Source: Flammeovirga aprica JL-4 (GTDB taxonomy: Bacteria > Bacteroidota > Bacteroidia > Cytophagales > Flammeovirgaceae). Taken from it: a stretch of DNA of 64,000 nucleotides. The notes beneath the pieces are model-generated. The model worked only from the letters and a program-made list of their open reading frames with translations. It was not told the DNA's origin and did no database searches. Location: contig NZ_JABANE010000006.1 in the NCBI RefSeq assembly GCF_012844305.1, forward strand, positions 81,887-145,886, given 5' to 3'. This document shows, piece after piece, positions 16,708 to 25,734 of this stretch; position 1 is the stretch's first letter, and every line of letters starts with the position of its first letter. The translations under genes were made by a program, and so were the position numbers.

Positions 16708-18414
16708 ATGACATTTTTTTTAAAAAGTAAACCATTTTTTTTATTTCTACTTCTTTCTATCTGTGCAGTAATTTTTCAAGCATGTAATGTAGATAACGAG
16801 GAAACTATTCCAGATGTCGATTTCAATTTATCATTGAGTGGACCTTCTTTTTTAAGGGGAACATCAAAGGTTGAGCTCAATATAGAAAGTAAAGAAGACG
16901 TTCCGTATGAGTTGAATAATGTACAACTCTTCAACAATGGAAATGAAATAGAATCAGAACTCAAGAAGGAGAGTGGTAAGTATTTTCTTGAATTCGATTC
17001 AAAAGAATTAGGAGAAGGAATACAGCAATTATCTATTGAGGTGCCTGTAGTGGTATCTGGAGTTACGTCCGATGCTTTATCTAGCAGTTTTCAAGTTGAA
17101 GTAGATAATTTCTTGCCTCCATTTCAGTTTACATCAGCATTTGTGAAAAACCTAGAATATACTGAAGAAACTGGATCATTGGGAGATTGGAACTATTATT
17201 TTGATAGTGAAACAGATTTTGAGTATAGTATTTATTTTACAGATCATCAGGGGAATCCAATTTCTGAAGCAATAGATATTATGACTTTTAATGATGAAGT
17301 GAATGTAGAAATACCATCATCTGTGGAAGGTCAAAATTTCTATTTAGCTAAAGTGAAAAAATTTAAAAAAGATTATTTTGATACATATTATGATGAAGTG
17401 ATTAATGAAGATCACCTTTATTTGATTTATGATTTTGTATCATCTTCAGACATGGAATTACATTTGTATGATTTTGAAGACCAAGAAGACTATCAGATAA
17501 CTATAAAAGTTCCTGTTTCAATATCAAATAATTATGAAATGAGGGGGTCTTTCACATTAATCAGAACAGAAGACGACTATAATTATTATGAAGTTTCTTA
17601 TACTATGACAGATGATCATGGTTATATTTCTGGTATTAATTATATATATTCTGATGATTTTCAAAAGGGGGTAGTGATTATTCCAGAACTTTACGAAAAC
17701 GGAGCTACCGTTACTATTGAAGAAGGTGATATTAAAGATTTTGTTGGAGAGCAATCTTATGATATGTATGGTGATTTCATCAATATTTATGGTGTGATTG
17801 ATATAGACAATAAAGAGGTGTATTATCCAATACTTGTAAATAAATATGATTTTGATGCTGAAATTAGAACAAGATACATGTATAGTGTAAAAGACGGAGA
17901 AGATCGAGTATATGCGGTGTCAAGGTTTAGAATAGAAGATACTAGAGATTTATATATTACTAAGCATTTTGAATCTTTGCCAATCGATATTTCATCATTT
18001 GATTTTCCAAATTCATACCACCATAACTTATCAGTAGAAAATGATGTGTATTCTATCGAGAGACAAGATTTTATGGAAGATGATGATAGACTTTATATTA
18101 TAGCCGAATTTGAAGGTGGGATGAATGGAGAAAGAAAACAGGTTGTAGAAGTATTGTTATTATCAACAGCTTCTGCTGGAGCTCAACTAGATCTTTCTAC
18201 TGGTTTAGATGCTCATAATCTTTATGATGGTCATTTTGAGAACTTAAGAACTAGTCAGCTTACAAAGACTCTTTCTTATTATGAAAGTGAAAAAGCAGTA
18301 AAAGAAGATGGTTTTACTTCTTTAAGATATACTGATCACTTTAATAGCAGTTCGCGAGTAAGAACGTCTACAAAACGAATAATGGATCAAGAGTTGGAAA
18401 TTATTAAAAGGTAA
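16708..18414 (+). CDS. Lipoprotein of unknown function
   Basis: The protein has about 568 residues from the chosen start. The open frame begins at 16639, but the ATG at 16708 is immediately followed by a lipoprotein signal peptide (MTFFLKSKPFFLFLLLSI through FQAC), so it is preferred. After the lipid Cys comes an acidic stretch (NVDNEETIPDVD). A beta-rich sequence full of Asp, Tyr and Glu follows, with patterns like Ig-like extracellular modules (FLRGTSKVELNIESKEDVPYE). I recognise no named domain. It is probably a surface-exposed or periplasmic lipoprotein. The 285 bp upstream (16423-16707) is AT-rich, with no feature I can name. A hairpin terminator follows. Confidence 0.8.
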   Translation: MTFFLKSKPFFLFLLLSICAVIFQACNVDNEETIPDVDFNLSLSGPSFLRGTSKVELNIESKEDVPYELNNVQLFNNGNEIESELKKESGKYFLEFDSKELGEGIQQLSIEVPVVVSGVTSDALSSSFQVEVDNFLPPFQFTSAFVKNLEYTEETGSLGDWNYYFDSETDFEYSIYFTDHQGNPISEAIDIMTFNDEVNVEIPSSVEGQNFYLAKVKKFKKDYFDTYYDEVINEDHLYLIYDFVSSSDMELHLYDFEDQEDYQITIKVPVSISNNYEMRGSFTLIRTEDDYNYYEVSYTMTDDHGYISGINYIYSDDFQKGVVIIPELYENGATVTIEEGDIKDFVGEQSYDMYGDFINIYGVIDIDNKEVYYPILVNKYDFDAEIRTRYMYSVKDGEDRVYAVSRFRIEDTRDLYITKHFESLPIDISSFDFPNSYHHNLSVENDVYSIERQDFMEDDDRLYIIAEFEGGMNGERKQVVEVLLLSTASAGAQLDLSTGLDAHNLYDGHFENLRTSQLTKTLSYYESEKAVKEDGFTSLRYTDHFNSSSRVRTSTKRIMDQELEIIKR

Positions 18415-18439
18415 TTTCCTCTTATAGTAAGATCTAAAC

Positions 18440-18483
18440 AATGCACCTATTTAATTATGAAAATTAATAGGTGCATTTTTTCT
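18440..18483 (+). terminator. Terminator after the unknown lipoprotein
   Basis: AATGCACCTAT pairs with ATAGGTGCATT, extended by AATT pairing with one bulge, and is followed by TTTTTT. The rest of the gap to 18767 is AT-rich and otherwise empty apart from a palindrome at 18713. Confidence 0.9.
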
Positions 18484-18712
18484 ATACTTAATTCTTTGAT
18501 CATAGAAATGATTTGGTGGTATAAATTGTATGTCATAAAATTATTGATGCTAAAACTATGATTTAGCTCCAATAAAAATTTATTTCCATATATAAAAGAG
18601 GGATTGTTTTACTGAAATAAAGGTTGTAAAACGATTTAGTATCAAAACCAATTTGGGAATACTTTAAATAATAAGATATAATTACTTATTTCACTTTTTT
18701 ATTATTTAGAGT

Positions 18713-18726
18713 GTCTTAATTAAGAC
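18713..18726. promoter_or_regulatory. Perfect 14-bp palindrome upstream of the macroglobulin-like gene
   Basis: GTCTTAATTAAGAC lies 41 bp before the start codon. A symmetric site of this size near a promoter could bind a dimeric regulator. No family can be named. Confidence 0.35.
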
Positions 18727-18767
18727 GGAGTATTTTTTTTAAAACTAACGTAATTCATACTATTGTA

Positions 18768-21700
18768 ATGGCATACAATCTAAAGTTATTATTCTTCACT
18801 TTATTGATTTCTTCATCTGTTTTCTCTCAAGACTTATTGAAATCACGTAGATCGAGTTACTACACTTATGTCTACAAAATCACGAACCAAGAGGCCGAAA
18901 AAATTTATAAAAATGGAATAGAAAAAGTGGATGATACTTTTTTTCATTCTTTAGTCGATTCAGTAGCCAAGGATTTCCAAACCGAAGAGAAACGTTACCC
19001 TGTAGGTCATTATTTATTTACTCAAGTTGTTGGAAGTAATCAACATGTAGAATTACATTCAGAAGAATCAGTAGATGTTTTTGTACTGAACAATGATAAA
19101 GATCTAGTAGTACAGGTCTATAATTTGGAGGGAAATAGTATTGAAGATGCAAAGGTAAAAGTCAATCAGAAAGTACTCCGTTTTGATAATGAAAGACATG
19201 CTTATGTAGATCAGAAATCAAATAAAGATGGATTGCTTAAGGTGACTTATGGTGATTATACCAGCTTTGTTGATTTGGAGAAGGATTTGAAGAACTCAGC
19301 TTTCAAAAGAGCTTATAGAAAAGTAGTTTATAGCTTTCCTTTAAAATACATTTATTTGCCAGTACGTTATGTTGTTTACCTTCCTATTGATGGTGTAAAA
19401 TCCATTAAGCGTCATTATCCTCAAGGAGTAATCTATTCCACAACACAATTCTTTACTAAAAAACACTATTACCAAAATGACTATAAAGGGTATTTTGTAT
19501 TCAGTAAACCAAAATATAAACCGAATGAAACGGTAAAATTTAAAACGTTTATCGTCCATAAAAAAACAGGAAAGCCTTATGACAAGCCTCTATCAGTTTA
19601 TATTGGAAAGTATAAAAAGGAAAAGAAGATTGGTGAAATAAAACCTTATGAAAAAGGTGGATATACATACCAATTTGATTTGGTGGATTCTTTAGGTTTA
19701 GCTTTAGATAAAGTGTACTCTATTTATTTGCTTGACCCAAAGGAGAAAAACATAGTCAACAGCACATTTAAGTACGAAGAGTATGAATTAGGAAAAAATG
19801 AGTTAGCAATTAGGGTAGATCAGAAAACGCATTTTAAAGAGAAAAATGTAAAACTTTTTATCAAGGCTACTGATGAAAATAAGTTGAATTTGATGGATGC
19901 AAAAGCTGAAATCATATTAACTTCCAGTAAGGTACATGAATACTATGCAGACAGTGTTTTTGTAGCTGATACCCTTTATACCTTAAAAAAGGATTTATTA
20001 CCGAAAGGAGAAACAGAAGTTGTATTGCCTGATAGTTTATTTCCAAAAGCCAATTTTGATTACAGATTGAAAGTGGTAATGCGTACTTCTGACAATGAGA
20101 CGCAAACTAAAAAGGAAACGATCAATTACAAATATGAATTACAGCAGATCGCTTCAGATTTACAGAAGGATTCCATTCAGTTGAGTTATTTGTTGAATGG
20201 TGATACTGTTCAAAAACAAGGTAAAGTGTATGGCGTGGATGGTTTTGGAAATAGGACGCTACAGAAAGAAGGAACATTACCTTTCACACTTCAAATCTCT
20301 CCTTTTTATTCAAGTTATAAAGTAGAATTAGAAGATTATGAAGAGGAGATTAAGATTAGTTATTTGTCGTCTTCATTGCAGGTGTATACTGATAGAACTG
20401 CTGATTCTCTAGAAGTCAAAGTAGAAAACCCTAGAAATATTCCATTTGTCTATACTTTTTACGAAAAGAATTCTGAAAAGCTAAAAGGTTATACCAAGGA
20501 CTTATCCTTCAAAAAGGAAGTAAAAGACAATCAAAACTACTACTTGACCATCAATTACCTTTGGGGAGGTATTACAAAAAAAGAGAATTATTTAATTGCA
20601 CCTGTCAATGAACTTGAGCTAAAGCTTGATGTCGATGTTCCTCAATTAATTACACCGGGCCAAAAGTCAACGATTGAAGTACAGGTCACTGATGTAAAAG
20701 GACAGCCCGTTGAAGGGGTAGATATTACCGCCTACGGAATTACAAAGAAATTTAAGTATCATCAAAATCCACCAGCAACTTTTACCCAAAAGAAAAAGGT
20801 TAAAACTGTAATCAATAATTTTGAAATCAAGCATGATGATAGAGCAGGACACCTTTCTTTAGATTATACTACTTGGAAAGCATTGGCAGGGCTAGACAGT
20901 ATTCCTTACTATAATTTTTTATATCCTGAAAAAGGGATTTATAAAGCTACTTTTCCTGCGGAAAATAAAATCACACAGTTTGTTCCTTTTGTTATTCACA
21001 AGGGGGAAATAGAGCCTGTACATGTAGTTTATGTAGATAATGTACCCGTTTACTTTGGGTGGGTTACTGTTGATCAGCCTTATGCGATCAGCATTACGGA
21101 AGGCAAGCATCATGTGAGGTTAAGAACTTCTAATCATGAAATATCTATAAAAGACTTAGAATTTGATTCTGGAAAAAAGACAATTTTCAGTGTGGATTAT
21201 TCTTATCCTTTAGCTAATGTGAATGTAGAAAAAAAGAAGAAGGAATATACAGAAGAGGAGCTTGATTTGTGGTCGAGATATATTCTAGCGTATAAAAAAA
21301 GAGGGTTTGAGAATTACACATTCTTAGAGCAAAAGGATAAAGTATTCTTCTTGAATACATCTTATGATTACAATTACTCACAGTATAATTTAGTAGGGCC
21401 AATTGTAGGTCAAACTCAGCTGACGGTATTGGATGATTATAAAAAGAGTTTTTATGTTGAGCCGAATAAGAAGTATGAGTTTTCGAGTAGGAACATAAAA
21501 ATAAACCCTTTTGATCTTCATACGCATTCATTTCAGAGTAAACTGCCTGTAAAAGACTTTTATGATGAGGTCTTGACAAAAGAACAAATCAAAGAAAATT
21601 GGAAGCAGTATATAGAAAAAAGAAGAAAAAATAATGCTTATTATTATTTCCCAAAGCGAACACAAAAAGGGCAAGCACAGCTATTAATTAGTATGAAGGA

Positions 21701-24590
21701 GGAAGAAAATACAGATGTTCTTTTCCCTCTCAATAAATTATTAATGAAGTTAGACGATCCGGAATTTATAAGAGTTTATCCTGGAGGTATCAATACTTTC
21801 CATGCTTTGGACAGTGGCTATTATCAGTTGATTTATTTCTATTCTGAAAATAGATATCATATTCAAGACTCGTTAAAAGTACATGCGAGTGGTGTGAACT
21901 ATTATACTTTTGAACATCCAAAACAATTTAAACAAGATCAATTTGGGAAGGAGTTTTCTGAGATTATAGAGAAGACGATTTATCAGAGAAATGTTCGTGA
22001 TAAAAGAGCAGGATATCTCATTCAGATACAGCAAAATTATCGTTCTTTTTTTTCTTACAAAGGTGAAGGAAAGACTGTAAAAGGGAAGGTTTTTGAAAAA
22101 GACGGAAAGACTCCAATTTCAGGAGTGGATGTATTTGTTGTAGGAACAAACTATGGAACAATAACGGATATAAATGGTCATTTTTCAATAAGACTTCCTA
22201 AATATAAGGATGTATTGAGGTTCAGTTCTCCTAACCATGAAGAACGTGATCTATTTGTGAAAGAAAGTTCACTAGATGTCATATTAGATGAATTTAGGTA
22301 CGATGAATTAGAGGAGATTGTTGTGATAGGTTATGGGGAACAAAAAAAGAGAGAGGTGACTGGGGCAATTGTATCAGGTAGTTCAGAGATAATGATAAGA
22401 GGTGTTAGTTCAGTCAGTGGAAATGCTGAACCTTTATATGTGATTAATGGTGTGCCTTATTTAGATGGTAATCCTAATATTGCACCTGACATGATTAAAA
22501 GTATTTCGGTCCTACAAGACGCTGCAAGTGCATCTATATATGGCAAAAAGGGAGCAAACGGTGTGATTTTGATTGAAGTATCACCTTCTGATTTACATAA
22601 AATAGGATTGAAAATGGGAGAGGGGAGTGAAATGTCAAAAGATTTCCTTGCTCAAGCTCAAAAGAAGAATACTATAAGAAATAATTTCCATGATGATGCT
22701 TTTTGGGAACCTCAATTGAAATCGGATAAAGAAGGAAAAGTGAAGTTTGAAGTAACTTTCCCTGATGATATAACAAGCTGGGATACACATTTTCTTGCTA
22801 TGAACGGTAAAAAGCAATCGGGTAAGGCAACAAAGAGTATCAAATCGTATATGCCACTCGCGGGACAAGTCAATTTGCCAAGATTCCTAGTAGCTTCAGA
22901 TCAGGTGAAGGCAATTGGAAAGTCATTGAATTATGTAGGAGATACTTTACAGTCTGATATCGTTTTCTCAGTAGATAAAGAAAAGCAATGGGAAAAGACA
23001 GTAGCGATTTCAGATGCACATATCGATACCTTGGCTTTTACTTCCACAAATGATAGTGTGGCTTTGAGTTATACCGTCACTTCTAAAAATGGTTTTTTTG
23101 ATGGAGAAGAACGTACTATTCCTGTTTATCCGTTAGGTTTAGAACTGGCTAAAGGAGGGTTTTATATCATGGAAAATGATACGACTATCCATCTGAAAAG
23201 TACTGAAGGGCCTACAAAGATTTATGCAAAATCAAGTTATTTAGGAGCATTAGAAAGCGAAATAGATCATGTAATTGCCTACCGCTATTTATGTAATGAG
23301 CAATTGGCCTCTAAATTAAAAGCTCACCTTTCTGCATATGCGATCAGCCATCAAAAAGGAGAAAAATATAAGTCTACTCCACAGATAGAAAAGCTCATTA
23401 AAAAGCTTTCAAAAAATAATAATACTGAGCAACTATGGGGATGGTGGGAAGGAAATAATACTTCTTACTGGATTTCAATACATATTTTAGAAGCATTTGC
23501 CAAAGCAAACGAATTGGGTTTTGATGTACCGATAAATTCATTTAGTACAGTAGAAAAATTATTAGTAGAGTTTCAGTCTGAGGAGTATGAAAATCGAAAG
23601 TTGAGAATTCTGAATCTTATCTATCAATTAGATCCTGAAGGAAATTACCAAAAGTATGTTTCGGAGCTGGGTAAACAAGAAAAGCCTTCGTTGAATGATC
23701 AATTACAGCTGATGCAATTGAAACAAAAGGCAGGGTTGCCGATTGCATTAAGCAGTATTGAGAAGTATAAGAAGGAAACAATGTTTGGTAATATCTATTA
23801 TGAAAATGAAGCCGAAAGAATAACACCAAGATGGGGCAATAGAATCATAAATAATGATCTTCAAAATACGCTATTAGTATATCAAATTTTCAAAAACGAT
23901 TCCCTGAATAATCATGAGAATGAACTGAAGAAAATCAGAAATTACTTATTGGAACAAAGATCTACAGGGTATTGGGTAAACACTTATACTTCTTCAAAAG
24001 TGATAGAAACTATACTGCCTGATGTAATCAATGACCATGGAAAAGTAACTTCCTCTGCACTGACGCTTTCGGGAAGTAAAAATGAAACTATTACACAATT
24101 CCCATTGGAGTTGGACTTACAAAAAGGAGAGGAATTGACGATATCAAAAACGGGTGATTTTCCTGTTTATCTTACGCAATACAGCAGATATTGGGAGAAC
24201 TCTCCACAAGAAAAGAGTGATCACTTTGAGGTGAATACTTATTTTGAAGATCAAAATACTCAAGCTTTAACAGCAGGAGAAAAGGTAAACTTGGTCGTAG
24301 AAGTGGATGTAAAGAAAAGTGCTGATTATGTGATGGTCAATGTGCCAATTCCTGCCGGCTGTTCGTATGCTTCCAAAAAACGAGGATTCTATAATGAAGT
24401 CCACAGAGAATATTTCAAAAATGAAGTAGCAATCTTCTGTAAAAAACTTAAGAAAGGAAATTACACTTTTAAAGTAGAACTATTACCAAGGTATACTGGT
24501 AACTATCATCTGAACCCTGCAAAAGCAGAATTGATGTATTTCCCTACTTTTTATGGTAATAATGAGTTGAAGGAAGTGGGAATTCAGTAG
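18768..24590 (+). CDS. Alpha-2-macroglobulin-like protein with an internal SusC-like regulatory/TonB-plug module
   Basis: The 1940-residue exported protein has a signal peptide (1-21, ending VFSQ) and no lipobox Cys. The N-terminal 1100 residues are macroglobulin-type beta-domains; an MG2-like segment YFVFSKPKYKPNETVKFK lies near 240. A carboxypeptidase-regulatory-like domain (about 1100-1175) and a TonB-plug-like domain (about 1182-1275, with PLYVINGVPY and ASIYGKKGANGVILIEV) follow, but no beta-barrel. The A2M signature domain is at about 1300-1400 (NNFHDDAFWEP...FPDDITSWDTHFL). The thioester motif is Cys1509-Asn-Glu-Gln1512 inside the helical domain, and the C-terminus is a bacterial MG10-like domain (VPIPAGCSYASKKRGF). 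Macroglobulins trap proteases through a bait region and a thioester; here the SusC-like module sits just where a bait region would be expected. No penicillin-binding protein 1C gene, the usual bacterial neighbour, is adjacent. Anchoring and target are unknown. Confidence 0.88.
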   Translation: MAYNLKLLFFTLLISSSVFSQDLLKSRRSSYYTYVYKITNQEAEKIYKNGIEKVDDTFFHSLVDSVAKDFQTEEKRYPVGHYLFTQVVGSNQHVELHSEESVDVFVLNNDKDLVVQVYNLEGNSIEDAKVKVNQKVLRFDNERHAYVDQKSNKDGLLKVTYGDYTSFVDLEKDLKNSAFKRAYRKVVYSFPLKYIYLPVRYVVYLPIDGVKSIKRHYPQGVIYSTTQFFTKKHYYQNDYKGYFVFSKPKYKPNETVKFKTFIVHKKTGKPYDKPLSVYIGKYKKEKKIGEIKPYEKGGYTYQFDLVDSLGLALDKVYSIYLLDPKEKNIVNSTFKYEEYELGKNELAIRVDQKTHFKEKNVKLFIKATDENKLNLMDAKAEIILTSSKVHEYYADSVFVADTLYTLKKDLLPKGETEVVLPDSLFPKANFDYRLKVVMRTSDNETQTKKETINYKYELQQIASDLQKDSIQLSYLLNGDTVQKQGKVYGVDGFGNRTLQKEGTLPFTLQISPFYSSYKVELEDYEEEIKISYLSSSLQVYTDRTADSLEVKVENPRNIPFVYTFYEKNSEKLKGYTKDLSFKKEVKDNQNYYLTINYLWGGITKKENYLIAPVNELELKLDVDVPQLITPGQKSTIEVQVTDVKGQPVEGVDITAYGITKKFKYHQNPPATFTQKKKVKTVINNFEIKHDDRAGHLSLDYTTWKALAGLDSIPYYNFLYPEKGIYKATFPAENKITQFVPFVIHKGEIEPVHVVYVDNVPVYFGWVTVDQPYAISITEGKHHVRLRTSNHEISIKDLEFDSGKKTIFSVDYSYPLANVNVEKKKKEYTEEELDLWSRYILAYKKRGFENYTFLEQKDKVFFLNTSYDYNYSQYNLVGPIVGQTQLTVLDDYKKSFYVEPNKKYEFSSRNIKINPFDLHTHSFQSKLPVKDFYDEVLTKEQIKENWKQYIEKRRKNNAYYYFPKRTQKGQAQLLISMKEEENTDVLFPLNKLLMKLDDPEFIRVYPGGINTFHALDSGYYQLIYFYSENRYHIQDSLKVHASGVNYYTFEHPKQFKQDQFGKEFSEIIEKTIYQRNVRDKRAGYLIQIQQNYRSFFSYKGEGKTVKGKVFEKDGKTPISGVDVFVVGTNYGTITDINGHFSIRLPKYKDVLRFSSPNHEERDLFVKESSLDVILDEFRYDELEEIVVIGYGEQKKREVTGAIVSGSSEIMIRGVSSVSGNAEPLYVINGVPYLDGNPNIAPDMIKSISVLQDAASASIYGKKGANGVILIEVSPSDLHKIGLKMGEGSEMSKDFLAQAQKKNTIRNNFHDDAFWEPQLKSDKEGKVKFEVTFPDDITSWDTHFLAMNGKKQSGKATKSIKSYMPLAGQVNLPRFLVASDQVKAIGKSLNYVGDTLQSDIVFSVDKEKQWEKTVAISDAHIDTLAFTSTNDSVALSYTVTSKNGFFDGEERTIPVYPLGLELAKGGFYIMENDTTIHLKSTEGPTKIYAKSSYLGALESEIDHVIAYRYLCNEQLASKLKAHLSAYAISHQKGEKYKSTPQIEKLIKKLSKNNNTEQLWGWWEGNNTSYWISIHILEAFAKANELGFDVPINSFSTVEKLLVEFQSEEYENRKLRILNLIYQLDPEGNYQKYVSELGKQEKPSLNDQLQLMQLKQKAGLPIALSSIEKYKKETMFGNIYYENEAERITPRWGNRIINNDLQNTLLVYQIFKNDSLNNHENELKKIRNYLLEQRSTGYWVNTYTSSKVIETILPDVINDHGKVTSSALTLSGSKNETITQFPLELDLQKGEELTISKTGDFPVYLTQYSRYWENSPQEKSDHFEVNTYFEDQNTQALTAGEKVNLVVEVDVKKSADYVMVNVPIPAGCSYASKKRGFYNEVHREYFKNEVAIFCKKLKKGNYTFKVELLPRYTGNYHLNPAKAELMYFPTFYGNNELKEVGIQ

Positions 24591-24595
24591 TAACA

Positions 24596-24632
24596 AAAAC
24601 GGCATCTAATTTTTCAAGGTTAGATGCCGTTT
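24596..24632. terminator. Bidirectional terminator between the macroglobulin-like and Rpn-like genes
   Basis: AAACGGCATCTAA pairs perfectly with TTAGATGCCGTTT. An A run on the left serves the minus strand. Convergent genes lie on both sides. Confidence 0.88.
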
Positions 24633-24636
24633 CACT

Positions 24637-25584
24637 TTATTTCAGTTTTTTTATTTGGTCTACAGTTAGATTGGTAGCCTTTGAAATATCTTCAAGAGGC
24701 AGGTTCATTTTTAGGAGGTTGAGTGCAATTTCGACTTTGCCTTTTTCGATCCCTTCTTCTAAACCTTTTAATCTCCCTTCAGCTCGTCCTTCAACTATCC
24801 CTTCTTTTCTACCTTCGGCTCGCCCTTCTTCCCTTCCTTCATCTTTAGCAGTGTCCAAAGAGTTTTTCAAATCCCTGTAATGCATTAAACTTCTTTCATA
24901 AGTTTCGTATTCATCTACTGTCATTTTGCCAATTTCAGCAGTTTGAAAAAATTGTTCGAAAATATTTTCTTGTAGTTCCACAGGGTATTTATCTAGAATT
25001 TCAAGGTTTTTGATGACATACAGCCATTTTTCAAATTTAGACTCTAATTCGTGAATCTGTTTTTTGAATTTAGGCATTTCAAGGTAGATAAAAGTTAGTT
25101 TATCATAAAACACTTTGCAAGTGTCTTCATCAATTAGTTTTACATCATAACGATACTTTTCTTCTTGATGTTTATCTTCTTCAAAAACAAAGTCAAGTAT
25201 ACCTACTGTATAGACTGACTTTAACTCAAAATCCCATTTTCCCTTTTTTGCTTGTTCTCGTATAGGGAAAGTAGAATAATAAACAGATCGGTCTTTAAAG
25301 AAAGTTTGTCTGGATTTTTGTAATTCAACAATGAATTTCTCCCCTTTCTCATTTTCACAATAGATATCAAAAATAGCCTTTCTATCAATCTCTGTGTTAC
25401 CTAGATGTTCATTTTTCATATAGGTAATACTCTTGATTTCTCCTTCTTGCTCTCTCAAAAGTTCATTCAGAAAGTCCAAAAGGATAGCCTTACTCGGTTC
25501 TTCACCAAATAAACGTTTAAAACCAAAATCAGTAAAAGGATTGATATAACGCGTGTGCATGCTCTTCTTTTTGTTGTCTGCCAT
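24637..25584 (-). CDS. Rpn family recombination-promoting nuclease / PD-(D/E)XK transposase-like protein
   Basis: The protein has about 315 residues from the chosen start. The frame continues 72 bp upstream, but the Met at 25584 (MADNKKKSMHTRY) precedes the conserved family start RYINPFTDFGFKRLFGEE; a later Met, MHTRYINPF, is also possible. The PF12784-type nuclease core is visible, with FDIYCENEKGEKFIVELQKS carrying the D...ExQ catalytic pattern. The C-terminus has the characteristic EGR/EGK-rich repeats (EGREEGRAEGRKEG) followed by a short helical domain (LSKATN-like LEDISKATNLTVDQIKK). Relatives (RpnA-E) stimulate recA-independent recombination in vivo, and members are often expanded and horizontally spread. 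No terminal repeats or partner transposase were seen, so it is not marked as a transposon. Confidence 0.92.
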   Translation of the reverse strand: MADNKKKSMHTRYINPFTDFGFKRLFGEEPSKAILLDFLNELLREQEGEIKSITYMKNEHLGNTEIDRKAIFDIYCENEKGEKFIVELQKSRQTFFKDRSVYYSTFPIREQAKKGKWDFELKSVYTVGILDFVFEEDKHQEEKYRYDVKLIDEDTCKVFYDKLTFIYLEMPKFKKQIHELESKFEKWLYVIKNLEILDKYPVELQENIFEQFFQTAEIGKMTVDEYETYERSLMHYRDLKNSLDTAKDEGREEGRAEGRKEGIVEGRAEGRLKGLEEGIEKGKVEIALNLLKMNLPLEDISKATNLTVDQIKKLK

Positions 25585-25663
25585 AAAGTTAATCGTTAAG
25601 CAATGAATAATTAGTTTTGTGTAAGTTAAATTATGAAGTAGCAGTCTAATTATCAAGTTTGTT

Positions 25664-25709
25664 AAAAAAATAACTCCCTTATAATAATGTCTAAAGTATT
25701 ATAAGGGAG
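25664..25709 (-). terminator. Terminator of the tsaE-ald operon
   Basis: A perfect 13-bp stem (CTCCCTTATAATA with TATTATAAGGGAG) is followed on the minus strand by TTATTTTTTT. It lies just after the alanine dehydrogenase stop. Confidence 0.9.
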
Positions 25710-25734
25710 CGGTATATTTATTTCTTTTTTTAAT

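Noticed and set aside
24671..24880. Pro/Ser-rich 69-residue frame on the plus strand
   Set aside because: It is the antisense of the EGR/EGK repeat region of the Rpn-type gene. Its composition is explained by that.
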